A stretch of 64,000 nucleotides of DNA from positions 1,176 to 65,175 of the forward strand of contig DGWI01000028.1 of assembly GCA_002396085.1 (NCBI GenBank), given 5' to 3'. Of the stretch, positions 52,243 to 60,663 are shown piece by piece (position 1 is the first letter of the stretch; every line of letters begins with the position of its first letter). Both the position numbers and the translations under genes were made by a program. The notes beneath the pieces were generated by a model. That model had not been told where the DNA came from. It saw only the letters and a program-made list of their open reading frames with translations, and made no database searches. The stretch comes from Porphyromonadaceae bacterium UBA4262 (GTDB lineage Bacteria > Bacteroidota > Bacteroidia > Bacteroidales > Muribaculaceae).

Positions 52243-53043
52243 CTACTTGGTGGTATTGGTGCGCTGATAGCCGTGTTTGAGGCGATAACGACGCACGTCA
52301 CGGAACAGGTCGGTGGCGTAGACAAAGTTGTTCAGGTCGTCATTGTCCTGGCTGTAAATCTCCTCCTTGTTACCGATCCAGCCCACGTGACCCTTGTTGA
52401 CAAACACGATGTTCTCGCCGATGCCCATCACCGAGTTCATGTCGTGCGTGTTGATGATGGTGGTGATGCCAAACTCATGCGTGATGTCGCTCAACAAGTC
52501 GTCGATGACAATCGAGGTCTTTGGGTCCAGACCCGAGTTAGGCTCGTCACAGAACAGATACTTGGGATTCAGGGCGATGGCGCGTGCAATGGCTGCACGC
52601 TTCTGCATGCCGCCCGACAGTTCGCTGGGATACTTGTTCTCGCTGCCTGTCAGGTTAACACGGTCGATGCAGAACTGAGCACGCTCGCGCTGCTCCTCGG
52701 CACTCATACTCGAGAACATCATCAGCGGGAACATCACGTTGCCCATCACGGTCTCGCTGTCAAACAAGGCCGAACCCTGGAACAGCATGCCTATCTCCTT
52801 GCGCAACTCCTTCAGTTGCTTGCGATCCATCTGCGTGATGTCACGACCATCATACAGGATTTGTCCCGTATCGGGCTTGAAGAGCCCCACGATATTCTTG
52901 ACCAGCACTGTCTTGCCCGAACCACTCTGGCCGATAATCAGGTTGGTCTTGCCATCATAGAATGTGGCATTGATGTCGTACAGCACCTGGCGTCGACCGC
53001 CCACGTCATCAAACGATTTTTCTACTCCCTTGACTTCTATCAT
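52243..53043 (-). CDS. ABC transporter ATPase, MlaF-like
   Basis: 266 aa. Walker A GQSGSGKTVL, signature LSGGMQKRAAIARAI and Walker B LFCDEPNSGLDP are intact. The genomic pairing with an MlaE-type permease marks it as the ATPase of a phospholipid (Mla/Ttg2) transporter that maintains outer-membrane lipid asymmetry. The ORF starts at ATG 53043, 20 nt after the permease stop. It is convergent with the AddB-like gene, whose stop is 3 nt away. Confidence 0.9.
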   Translation of the reverse strand: MIEVKGVEKSFDDVGGRRQVLYDINATFYDGKTNLIIGQSGSGKTVLVKNIVGLFKPDTGQILYDGRDITQMDRKQLKELRKEIGMLFQGSALFDSETVMGNVMFPLMMFSSMSAEEQRERAQFCIDRVNLTGSENKYPSELSGGMQKRAAIARAIALNPKYLFCDEPNSGLDPKTSIVIDDLLSDITHEFGITTIINTHDMNSVMGIGENIVFVNKGHVGWIGNKEEIYSQDNDDLNNFVYATDLFRDVRRYRLKHGYQRTNTTK

Positions 53044-53063
53044 TTCGGTTGTCAGTTTTCAGT

Positions 53064-53813
53064 TTATTGAAGCATCAGTTTGGTCAAGATCACATCCACC
53101 ACCAGAATCATGATGTTGCTCATCACCACGGCGTTGGTACTGGCCTTGCCCACCTCGATCGAGCCCCCCTGCACCGTGTAGCCGTAGTAGGACGAGATGC
53201 TCGAGATGATGAAGGCAAAGAACAGTGACTTGATCAGCGCAAACCACACATACCACTCGATAAACATCGTCTGGATGCCATAGATGTAGGTCTTTGGATC
53301 GACAATGCTCGTCAGCACGCATATCAGATAGCCGCCGAATAGGCTGGTTGCCATGCAGATGGTCACCAAGAACGGCATGATGGTGATCAGCCCCAGCACC
53401 TTGGGCATCACCAGGAAGTTGGCCGAGTTGATACCCATGATGTCGAGCGCATCGATCTGCTCGGTTACACGCATGGTGCCTATCTCGCTGGCGATGTTCG
53501 AGCCTATCTTGCCCGACAGAATCAGGCACAAGATGGATGACGAGAACTCCAGCAAGATAATCTCGCGAGTGGTCAAGCCCACCGTGTAGCGTGGCAACAA
53601 CGGGTTGTTAATGTTCAACTTGATGAGGATGGTGCACAATGACCCGATGAACAGCGACACAATCAGAATCAACGGAATCGAGTCAATGCCCAGTTTGGCC
53701 ATCTCGTCCAAATAGCGTTTGAAGAACACCTTCCACTTCTCGGGCACACCGATGCTGCGCCACATGAACATGCAGTAGTTTCCAAACGAGTCCAACGATT
53801 TATTGAGTAACAT
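53064..53813 (-). CDS. ABC transporter permease, MlaE-like
   Basis: 249 aa with an amphipathic N-terminus and about five membrane helices (SIPLILIVSLFIGSLCTILI, LLEFSSSILCLILSG, IMPFLVTICMATSLFGGYLI, ALIKSLFFAFIISSISSYYG). The EIGTMRVTEQIDALDIMGI segment is conserved in MlaE. Together with the ATPase it moves phospholipids across the envelope. The MlaD-like substrate-binding gene is not next to it. Confidence 0.9.
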   Translation of the reverse strand: MLLNKSLDSFGNYCMFMWRSIGVPEKWKVFFKRYLDEMAKLGIDSIPLILIVSLFIGSLCTILIKLNINNPLLPRYTVGLTTREIILLEFSSSILCLILSGKIGSNIASEIGTMRVTEQIDALDIMGINSANFLVMPKVLGLITIMPFLVTICMATSLFGGYLICVLTSIVDPKTYIYGIQTMFIEWYVWFALIKSLFFAFIISSISSYYGYTVQGGSIEVGKASTNAVVMSNIMILVVDVILTKLMLQ

Positions 53814-53847
53814 CTTATTTAAATTATTTAGAATTAAGTATGCAGGG

Positions 53848-53863
53848 ATGCGGCATGCCGCAT
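53848..53863. repeat. 16-bp palindrome related to the REP motif
   Basis: ATGCGGCATGCCGCAT is an exact palindrome. It differs from the core of the REP array at 62722-62940 (ACGCGGCGTGCCGCGT) by A/T for G/C changes that keep base pairing. It lies in the gap between the MlaE-like permease start and the response regulator stop. Confidence 0.5.
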
Positions 53864-53897
53864 GTGCATTAGATTGTAAAAATTGACGATGCGCAAA

Positions 53898-54476
53898 TCA
53901 TATCAGCGCACTCTCGTCGATGAGGTTGTTGAGGATGGCATAGACCGTGAGGCCTGCCACACTCTTGATGCCGGTCTTGTGCATGATGTTCTTGCGGTGA
54001 GAGATGACTGTGTGAACCGACACATTGAGCGTGTCGGCTATCTCCTTGTTGGTCAGACCTCGGGCCACCTGAACCAGAACATCGGTCTCACGGCGTGACA
54101 GTTCGTAACTTCCCGCCTGGCTTTGTTCCAAGGAATGGAACGATTGGGTTACGCGCACCAGAGTCTCGACAATGGTGCCGCGGTTGTCGCGAATGTCCAC
54201 GACAGCGTCATAACGCTTGAGCACCAGCGGCTCGACATACTGGTAGACCAGAGCCACCACGGGAATCGCAGTGTCGGCCAGCAGTTGCGACGGTTGTGAT
54301 GCCAGGGTGGGGTTAAGGATAATCACGTCAGGCTTGCCGGTGACCAGACGTTCGCCCAGGCCATCAAGGCTATAGAGCGGGGATAATACCTTGAACCGCG
54401 TTTGCTCGCCCAGCAGACTCGATAGCCCCTCAACGATGACCTCAGAGGGCTCGATGATGAGAACACGAGTTTTCAT
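53898..54476 (-). CDS. LuxR/NarL-type regulator with pseudo-receiver domain
   Basis: 192 aa. A receiver-like domain (about residues 1-120) has EP instead of the acidic pair (MKTRVLIIEPSEV) and Asn at the phosphoacceptor site (VIILNPTL), so it cannot be phosphorylated in the usual way. The C-terminal LuxR domain is normal (LSRRETDVLVQVARGLTNKE, then ADTLNVSVHTVISHRKNIM). Its start overlaps the stop of the hemerythrin gene by 4 nt, so the pair is co-expressed. Confidence 0.85.
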   Translation of the reverse strand: MKTRVLIIEPSEVIVEGLSSLLGEQTRFKVLSPLYSLDGLGERLVTGKPDVIILNPTLASQPSQLLADTAIPVVALVYQYVEPLVLKRYDAVVDIRDNRGTIVETLVRVTQSFHSLEQSQAGSYELSRRETDVLVQVARGLTNKEIADTLNVSVHTVISHRKNIMHKTGIKSVAGLTVYAILNNLIDESALI

Positions 54477-55165
54477 GACACGCTCCTTTCCAGGTGCAGC
54501 ACATAGGGTACCATCACCTTCTCTTCGACCAGGCTGTGACGGTTCAGGTCCAATGACAATTGCAGGATGTCATACACCATGTCGACGGTGTCGTCGCTAG
54601 TCACGCTCTCGGGCAGATACTTGAAGATAATTTGCACCAAGTCGCCCAGTTTATCCTCAAGATTGCCATGGTTGTCAACAAACTTGCTCATGTTGTAGGT
54701 CGAGTCGCATTGGCCATTCTGCAACGCCTCGATGTGGCGGAACACCGTGTTGTCCTCATGGCCGAAGTGGTCTAGCACCTCGGTGCGGTAGACCTCAAAA
54801 AAACGACGCAACACGGTGCCGACGCGGTCGGGCAAGTGCTCGGCTATGTGCCGCAAGTGATGCTCGATGTGTGGCAACTGACGCTCGACGTAATAGTGGT
54901 GAGAGTTGCGCAGATAGGGCACCAGGCAAGTCATGTCGGTACTCAATATCTGCTCGCGCGTGGGTTCATATTGCGCGAAACTGTAGACATTGCTGATGAG
55001 CAAGAAGAACCCCGGATCAACGCCGTGACGCTGACACACCTCGGCTACCGAGCGGTCGCCAAAGCCTAGTGTGATGCCCATGCGTTGCAAGATCATCATC
55101 AACTCGGCGTGAGCGGTGATCAGTTCGCCCATCTTCATTGTCGGGTCATTCAGATATATGGCCAT
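54473..55165 (-). CDS. Hemerythrin-domain protein (RIC/YtfE-like)
   Basis: 230 aa from ATG 55165 (MAIYLNDPTMKMGELI); the frame extends upstream but that part is not protein-like. An N-terminal DUF542-like segment (EVCQRHGVDPGFFLL) precedes an HHE-type four-helix bundle with diiron-ligand candidates (HHYYVERQLPHIEHHLRHIA, FGHEDNTVF, NRHSLVEEKV). Such proteins repair iron-sulfur clusters or sense oxygen and NO. It is coupled to the LuxR regulator, which may act on stress genes. Confidence 0.75.
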   Translation of the reverse strand: MAIYLNDPTMKMGELITAHAELMMILQRMGITLGFGDRSVAEVCQRHGVDPGFFLLISNVYSFAQYEPTREQILSTDMTCLVPYLRNSHHYYVERQLPHIEHHLRHIAEHLPDRVGTVLRRFFEVYRTEVLDHFGHEDNTVFRHIEALQNGQCDSTYNMSKFVDNHGNLEDKLGDLVQIIFKYLPESVTSDDTVDMVYDILQLSLDLNRHSLVEEKVMVPYVLHLERSVS

Positions 55166-55419
55166 GTTTTTGTTACAAGTTAGACGTGTTACAAATGATG
55201 AGTTTCGTGTCAATAGGGTCACGGGTTGACCGGTTGCTACATCGCTGTGACAAGAAAACAAACGACAAAGATAGTGTTTTTTGTGCATATCTGCCAAGAA
55301 AATCCCTAAAAACACGAACTTTGGTAAAATAAAAGTCATGCAACATGTGAATTTGTGAGTTTTTTTGTAATTTTGTCGGTTGGAATGCAATGTTGCGTCC
55401 CGTTTAAAGAACTAACACT

Positions 55420-56028
55420 ATGCTAATCATCGGTATCGCTGGCGGAACCGGGTCGGGAAAGACCACGGTGGTGCGCAAAATTATGGATCGTCTCCCCAAG
55501 GGGGAGGTGGGTATCATCTCACAAGACAACTACTATAAGGATTCAAGCCACATACCTCTGGAGGAACGCCAAAAGATCAACTTTGACGAGCCGGCAGCAT
55601 TCGATTGGGACTTGCTGCTCGAGCACTTGCAGTTGCTCAAGCAAGGAAAGAGCATCGAGATGCCAACCTACTCTTACATCACCAGCACGCGACAGGCCGA
55701 GACTATACCCATGGGGCCCCATGAGGTGGTTGTCATCGAGGGTATCCTTGTGCTCAGCGACGAACGCCTGCGCGACATGATGGACATCAAGGTGTTTGTC
55801 GATGCCGATGCCGACGACCGCCTCATCCGTGTCATCGCCCGCGACTGCATCGAGCGTGGGCGCACTGCTCAGGAGGTCATCGACCGCTATCAGAGTGTGC
55901 TCAAACCCATGCACATGCTGCACATCGAGCCGTGCAAGCGATATGCCAACATCATTGTCCCCGAGGGTGGGCACAACGAGGTTGCTATCAACATGATTAC
56001 TGACTATATCAAGGCAAAACTCTCATAA
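55420..56028 (+). CDS. udk: Uridine kinase
   Basis: 202 aa. Walker A GIAGGTGSGKTTVVRKI, the ISQDNYYKD segment, DEPAAFDWDLLLEHL and the RxxRD lid (RVIARDCIERGR) match uridine/cytidine kinase, which makes UMP and CMP from nucleosides with ATP. The ATG at 55420 follows a -7 box TAATTTTG (55368-55375). lptB follows after 12 nt. Confidence 0.93.
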   Translation: MLIIGIAGGTGSGKTTVVRKIMDRLPKGEVGIISQDNYYKDSSHIPLEERQKINFDEPAAFDWDLLLEHLQLLKQGKSIEMPTYSYITSTRQAETIPMGPHEVVVIEGILVLSDERLRDMMDIKVFVDADADDRLIRVIARDCIERGRTAQEVIDRYQSVLKPMHMLHIEPCKRYANIIVPEGGHNEVAINMITDYIKAKLS

Positions 56029-56040
56029 CGAAGGGCAAAC

Positions 56041-56901
56041 ATGGCGATAAAACTACCATGGATCAAGGCCAAAGGCGGCGATAAAGCGACCAAAAAGGAA
56101 GTTGTCAAGCCCGGAAGCAAGGAGGTGGCTGCAAGGCTGCATCAGTCGGGCGAGGAGGGCACGCTTGTGCTCACTACCGACAAGTTGGTCAAGAAGTACC
56201 GTCAGCGCACTGTCGCTAACCAAGTGTCGATCGAGGTGCATCAGGGCGAGATCGTCGGTCTGTTGGGACCCAATGGTGCTGGCAAGACCACGACATTCTA
56301 TATGACAACAGGCCTGGTCACGCCCAATGCCGGCCGGGTGTTTCTCAACGATGTGGACATCACAGGACTGCCTGTCTACAAACGGGCACAATTGGGCATT
56401 GGCTACCTGCCGCAGGAAGCATCGGTGTTTCGCACACTCAGTGTCGAGGACAACATCCGCACCATCCTCGAGATGACCGACACCACTCCCGAGCAGCAAC
56501 GCGACCGGCTGGAGGAACTCATCTCGGAGTTCCACTTGCAGAAGGTGCGCAAGAATCTGGGCAACCGCCTCTCGGGTGGTGAACGCCGACGTTGCGAGAT
56601 TGCGCGATGCCTGGCCATCAACCCACGCTTCATCATGCTCGATGAGCCGTTTGCGGGTGTCGACCCTATTGCTGTCGAGGACATCCAGAGCATTGTCTAC
56701 AAACTCAAGTCGAAGAACATCGGCATTCTCATCACCGACCACAATGCCCCTGAGACACTCAGCATCACCGACCGTGCCTATCTGCTCTTTGAGGGCAAGA
56801 TTCTCTTTGAAGGAACCAGCGAGGAGTTGGCTGTCAACCCTGTCGTCAGGGAGAAATACCTCGGTTCCAACTTCATCTTCCGACGCAAACACTTCGACTG
56901 A
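56041..56901 (+). CDS. lptB: LPS export ABC transporter ATP-binding protein LptB
   Basis: 286 aa. Walker A GPNGAGKTTTFYM, signature LSGGERRRCEIARCLA, Walker B FIMLDEPFAGVDP and the H-loop (LITDHN) are intact; the ending FIFRRKHFD is typical. LptB powers extraction of LPS from the inner membrane with LptFG. It has a basic N-terminal extension of about 43 residues before TDKLVKKYRQ, longer than the E. coli protein. It follows udk by 12 nt. Confidence 0.92.
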   Translation: MAIKLPWIKAKGGDKATKKEVVKPGSKEVAARLHQSGEEGTLVLTTDKLVKKYRQRTVANQVSIEVHQGEIVGLLGPNGAGKTTTFYMTTGLVTPNAGRVFLNDVDITGLPVYKRAQLGIGYLPQEASVFRTLSVEDNIRTILEMTDTTPEQQRDRLEELISEFHLQKVRKNLGNRLSGGERRRCEIARCLAINPRFIMLDEPFAGVDPIAVEDIQSIVYKLKSKNIGILITDHNAPETLSITDRAYLLFEGKILFEGTSEELAVNPVVREKYLGSNFIFRRKHFD

Positions 56902-56945
56902 AATGTTAAAAATCACAATGCTGCAAAAATAATTGTGCATTATGA

Positions 56946-56976
56946 GTTGTTCATTGCGGCTTTTTTTGTACTTTTG
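56946..56976 (+). promoter_or_regulatory. Promoter of rplY
   Basis: GTTG (56946-56949), exactly 19 nt, then TACTTTTG (56969-56976). The leader to the rplY ATG is about 80 nt. Confidence 0.75.
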
Positions 56977-57064
56977 CGGCGCTTTTTGAGAACCTCTCAA
57001 GGTTTCCCGTGTGATGGGAAATTAAGGCAAACTTAATTTTTAGTAACACAACAACTTAACTCAA

Positions 57065-57742
57065 ATGAAGACATTCCAACTGAATGCTGAGCCGAGAACT
57101 GACCTCGGCAAGAAGGCCGCTAAGGCCCTGCGCAAAGAGAACAAGATTCCTGTAGTGCTCAACGGTGGCAAACTCGTTGAACTCAAGGACGGTAAGTATG
57201 AGGGTAACCTGCTCGCTGGCGAGAAGGTTGTTCCCGTGGGTCGCGATGGCAAGGCCATCATCACCACTGACCTCTGGGTCAATGCTGCTGATGTGCGCAA
57301 ACTCGTCTACACTCCCGAGATTTTTGTGATCGACCTCACTTTCGACGGCCAGACCAAGAAGGCTGTCCTGAAGGATATCCAGTTCCACGCAGTGAGCGAC
57401 GCTATCATGCACATCGACCTGCTCGAGGTCTACGAGGACAAGCCCGTCACCATGGAGGTGCCTGTGCACGTCGAGGGCCACGCTGCCGGTGTTAAGGCTG
57501 GTGGTAAGCTCTACCTGTCGATGAAGAAGGTCAAGGTTCGCGGTCTGTACAGCAAGTTGCCCGAGACGATCATGGTCAACGTGAGCGATCTGCAGATTGG
57601 TCATGCCATCAAGGTGCGCGACATGCACTTTGACGACTATGAGTTGGTCAGCGCCAAGGAACTCGTTATCTGCGGTGTCAAGGCTACTCGTGCTTCGGCC
57701 AACGCTGCCGCTAGCGAGGAAGGTGAAGAGGCTGCCGAGTAA
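57065..57742 (+). CDS. rplY: 50S ribosomal protein L25/general stress protein Ctc
   Basis: 225 aa, the long L25/TL5/Ctc form. The N-terminal 5S rRNA-binding domain (LNAEPRTDLGKKAAKALRKE) is followed by the Ctc-specific beta domain (about residues 95-190, with EVPVHVEGHAAGVKAGG). The Ala/Glu-rich tail is short. It has its own promoter and a terminator hairpin, and pth follows, a common neighbour. Confidence 0.95.
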   Translation: MKTFQLNAEPRTDLGKKAAKALRKENKIPVVLNGGKLVELKDGKYEGNLLAGEKVVPVGRDGKAIITTDLWVNAADVRKLVYTPEIFVIDLTFDGQTKKAVLKDIQFHAVSDAIMHIDLLEVYEDKPVTMEVPVHVEGHAAGVKAGGKLYLSMKKVKVRGLYSKLPETIMVNVSDLQIGHAIKVRDMHFDDYELVSAKELVICGVKATRASANAAASEEGEEAAE

Positions 57743-57759
57743 CACGCTGCTCAATCATC

Positions 57760-57805
57760 AACCGCGAATTTCTGCACCCGTCAAAGGCCGTGGAAATTCG
57801 CGGTT
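57760..57805 (+). terminator. Hairpin between rplY and pth
   Basis: AACCGCGAATTTC (57760-57772) pairs exactly with GAAATTCGCGGTT (57793-57805) across a 20-nt loop, followed by TCTC. It may act as terminator or processing site for the rplY transcript. Confidence 0.7.
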
Positions 57806-57834
57806 TCTCATAACCATCAATTTCAACGATTATC

Positions 57835-58479
57835 ATGAGTTGTCTGCTGAACAAGATTCTTGCCCTGTTCGGCAAGAGTAAACAACAACTACCCGAACCC
57901 ACTGAACCCGAGCAAATGAAATTTTTAGTTGTAGGATTGGGTAATATTGGTGCTGAATATCAAGGCACGCGACACAACATCGGCTTCACGGTCGTCAATG
58001 CACTGGTCGAGCAGGCAGGTGCAACTTTTGCCACCCAGCGCTATGGCGATGTGGCTCAGATGCGTGTCAAGAACCAGCAACTGCTGGTGCTCAAGCCGTC
58101 AACCTATATGAACCTCAGCGGTGAGGCGGTGCGTTACTGGGCACAGAAAGAGAAGATTGCACTCGATCATATCCTTGTTGTGGTCGATGACATTGCATTG
58201 CCGTTTGGTGCGATACGCATGCGCGGCAAGGGGGCTGATGGCGGTCACAATGGGCTCAAGAGCATCGACCAACTGTTAGGCAGCCAGCAGTATGCACGGT
58301 TGCGCTTCGGGGTGGGCAATGACTTCCCGCGGGGGGCTCAGGTCGACTATGTGCTGGGGCATCCCACTGCCGAGGAGTTGGCCATCCTGCCCGAGCGGGC
58401 CAGGGTCGCTTGCGATGCCATCAAGGCCTTCTGCCTCTCGGGCATCGACTTCGCCATGACCCACTACAACAACAAATAA
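57835..58479 (+). CDS. pth: Peptidyl-tRNA hydrolase
   Basis: 214 aa from ATG 57835; an in-frame ATG at 57916 (MKFLVVGLGN) would give the usual 187-aa protein, and the first 27 residues look like an extra N-terminal helix. The catalytic His in GTRHNIGF, Asn in TYMNLSGEA and Asp in VVVDDIALPFG are present. It frees tRNA from peptidyl-tRNAs dropped by ribosomes. It is encoded between rplY and a threonine aldolase gene. Confidence 0.92.
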   Translation: MSCLLNKILALFGKSKQQLPEPTEPEQMKFLVVGLGNIGAEYQGTRHNIGFTVVNALVEQAGATFATQRYGDVAQMRVKNQQLLVLKPSTYMNLSGEAVRYWAQKEKIALDHILVVVDDIALPFGAIRMRGKGADGGHNGLKSIDQLLGSQQYARLRFGVGNDFPRGAQVDYVLGHPTAEELAILPERARVACDAIKAFCLSGIDFAMTHYNNK

Positions 58480-58528
58480 GGTGTGGATTGTCCACCGATA
58501 ATAGCATTACAATTCTCAATTTAGACAA

Positions 58529-59560
58529 ATGTTATCCTTTGCATGCGACTATATGGAGGGGGCGCACCCCGCCATCTTGAACCGTCTGGCCGACATCAAC
58601 CTGGACAAGAACACAGGCTACGGGCTGGATGCCTATAGCGACCAGGCGCGACAACTCATCCGCGAGGCATGCGGACGCAACGATGCACAAGTGCATCTGC
58701 TGGTGGGTGGCACACAGACCAACACCATCATCATCGATGCCATGTTGCGGCACAACGACGGCATCCTTGCGGCAACCAGTGGACACATCAACGTGCATGA
58801 GGCCGGTGCCATCGAGGCGTGTGGACACAAGGTCATTGCCATGCCGGCGCGGCTGGGCAAGATTGACATCGATGCGCTGGAGCACCACATGGCCACGGTC
58901 ACAGCCGAGTTTAATGCCGTGGGATGGGAACACTATGTGATTCCGCGTGCGCTCTATATATCGCAACCCACCGAGTTGGGCACACTCTATACGCTTGACG
59001 AGTTGCGTCGCTTGCGTGGCATCTGCGACCAGTATGGGCTGTATCTCTTTGTTGACGGAGCCCGTCTGGGCTATGGACTGATGTCGCCTGCCTGCGATGT
59101 GACGCTCAAGGACTTGGCTAGTCTGGTCGATGTGTTCTACATCGGTGGCACTAAGGTTGGCGCACTATTCGGCGAGGCTGTCGTGGTGCTCAACAAGGAC
59201 ATCCGCCTCACCCGTGGGCTCATCAAGAGTCACGGCGCACTGCTGGCCAAGGGCTGGTTGCTGGGTGTGCAGTTTGCCACACTCATGACCGACGGCTTGT
59301 ACTGGGACATCGCCCGCAATGCCATCGACCAGGCCATGCGGCTGCGTCAGGGCATGGTCGACAAGGGATATGAACTCTACATCGACTCGCCCACCAACCA
59401 GCAGTTCTTCGTCATTGGCAATGACCGTCTCGAAGCCTTGCAACAGCGCGTGGGCATCGACATCATCGAGGCTGCCGACGACACGCACACCGTCATCCGT
59501 CTGTGCACCAGTTGGGCCACCACCACCGACCAGATCGACCAACTCCTTGCCATCGTCTAA
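58529..59560 (+). CDS. Low-specificity L-threonine aldolase (beta-eliminating lyase family)
   Basis: 343 aa. Fold-type I PLP enzyme: YIGGTKVGALFGEA contains the PLP Lys, LFVDGARLGYGL the Asp that holds the pyridine ring, and the N-terminal FACDYMEGAHPAIL is the family start. It splits threonine into glycine and acetaldehyde, although other beta-substituted amino acids cannot be excluded. It follows pth by 49 nt with an AATT-like repeat and is 13 nt before the S4-domain gene. Confidence 0.85.
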   Translation: MLSFACDYMEGAHPAILNRLADINLDKNTGYGLDAYSDQARQLIREACGRNDAQVHLLVGGTQTNTIIIDAMLRHNDGILAATSGHINVHEAGAIEACGHKVIAMPARLGKIDIDALEHHMATVTAEFNAVGWEHYVIPRALYISQPTELGTLYTLDELRRLRGICDQYGLYLFVDGARLGYGLMSPACDVTLKDLASLVDVFYIGGTKVGALFGEAVVVLNKDIRLTRGLIKSHGALLAKGWLLGVQFATLMTDGLYWDIARNAIDQAMRLRQGMVDKGYELYIDSPTNQQFFVIGNDRLEALQQRVGIDIIEAADDTHTVIRLCTSWATTTDQIDQLLAIV

Positions 59561-59573
59561 AAGATAAGAAACC

Positions 59574-60038
59574 ATGAACGAAGTAAGAATTGACAAGTGG
59601 CTTTGGGCCACACGCATCTTCAAGACACGCACCATCGCCACCGATGCCTGCAAACTGGGGCGAGTCACCATCGGCGGCATGAATGTCAAGCCGTCGCGGC
59701 TGGTCAAGCCCGGCGATGTCATCGCTGTGCGCAAGCCGCCGGTGACCTACACCTTCGAGGTGCTGGCTGTGCTCAATAATAGGGTGGGGGCCAAACTGGT
59801 GCCCAACTACCTGCGCAACATCACCACGCGCGACCAACTCGAGTTGCTCGAGATGGTCAAGATTGACGGATTTGTCAATCGCCAGAAGGGCATGGGACGT
59901 CCCACCAAGAAGGATGGCCGCGAAATGAAGGAGTTTACCGACGAGGCATTCTTTGGCTTCGACGATGCCTTTGATTGGGACGAGGACGACAATCCGCTGT
60001 GGACTGCCGAGGACGAGGCTAAACTCGAGCAGAAGTGA
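59574..60038 (+). CDS. S4-domain RNA-binding protein (Hsp15-like)
   Basis: 154 aa. The S4 domain occupies the first 60 residues (VRIDKWLWATRIFKTRTIAT, then GRVTIGGMNVKPSRLVKPGD). The rest is acidic with DEDDNPLWT. Hsp15-type proteins bind the free 50S subunit with a stalled nascent chain. It follows the aldolase gene and lies before the promoter of the membrane protein at 60118. Confidence 0.85.
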   Translation: MNEVRIDKWLWATRIFKTRTIATDACKLGRVTIGGMNVKPSRLVKPGDVIAVRKPPVTYTFEVLAVLNNRVGAKLVPNYLRNITTRDQLELLEMVKIDGFVNRQKGMGRPTKKDGREMKEFTDEAFFGFDDAFDWDEDDNPLWTAEDEAKLEQK

Positions 60039-60058
60039 CTCATTTTTTTGCACTAATT

Positions 60059-60090
60059 TTTGGTAATTTGTTGCAGAAAGGTTAACTTTG
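60059..60090 (+). promoter_or_regulatory. Promoter before the gene at 60118
   Basis: TTTG (60059-60062), 20 nt, then TAACTTTG (60083-60090), about 27 nt before the ATG. Confidence 0.7.
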
Positions 60091-60117
60091 CAGTCTAATC
60101 ATTAAAAAACTGCGATT

Positions 60118-60564
60118 ATGTTACTTCATGCAATGTCCTATTCGTCCATGTTGATCAGTTTCTTGTTGCTGATTGCCATGATTACGGTGTTCGCTTGGAT
60201 TGTCAAGCGTCGGGTCGAGCGGTCACCTCAGACCGATGCTGAACCCACTACTGTCGATGACTATATCGCCCAGCATGGAGAGCCCGAGGCAATGGTGCTC
60301 CTCGATGCCACACGCAGCAACGAACTCAATGCAGTCGTGCTCGTCTATGATCACGAACTGGTGGTCAATGGCGAGAGCATCGACCGCGCTGCTGTCACCG
60401 ATATCACCTTCAACAATGCTTCAAACCCCTATGTCAACTGCGATTACCAGATGGTGTTGACCACAACCTTGCCCGACAACCCCGTGGTCAGGACACCCAT
60501 CGGCAGTGATGCAGAGTGGGCAAGTGAGGTCACGCGCCAACTGGCCCAGGCCATCCAACTCTAA
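60118..60564 (+). CDS. Membrane-anchored protein of unknown function (148 aa)
   Basis: 148 aa with a single N-terminal membrane helix (MLISFLLLIAMITVFAWIV), followed by a basic stop-transfer (KRRVERS) and a soluble strand-rich domain of about 110 residues (for example VLVYDHELVVNGESIDRAAV). No family or motif is recognised. It has its own promoter and is convergent with speA across an AATT-rich inverted repeat. Confidence 0.7.
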   Translation: MLLHAMSYSSMLISFLLLIAMITVFAWIVKRRVERSPQTDAEPTTVDDYIAQHGEPEAMVLLDATRSNELNAVVLVYDHELVVNGESIDRAAVTDITFNNASNPYVNCDYQMVLTTTLPDNPVVRTPIGSDAEWASEVTRQLAQAIQL

Positions 60565-60650
60565 TTAATTGAGAATTGAAAATTGAGAATTAGAGCCCAC
60601 TAGCACTCAATTCACAATTTTCAATTCACAATTCTCAATTTTCAATTAAA
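60561..60650. repeat. AATT-rich inverted repeat (possible bidirectional terminator)
   Basis: AATTGAGAATTGAAAATTGA on one side faces ACAATTCTCAATTTTCAATT on the other with a 20-nt spacer, so a long A/T hairpin can form. It lies between the convergent gene at 60118 and speA. The same AATT word occurs in at least six other gaps of the window. Confidence 0.7.
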
Positions 60651-60663
60651 AAAAGACCTGCTA

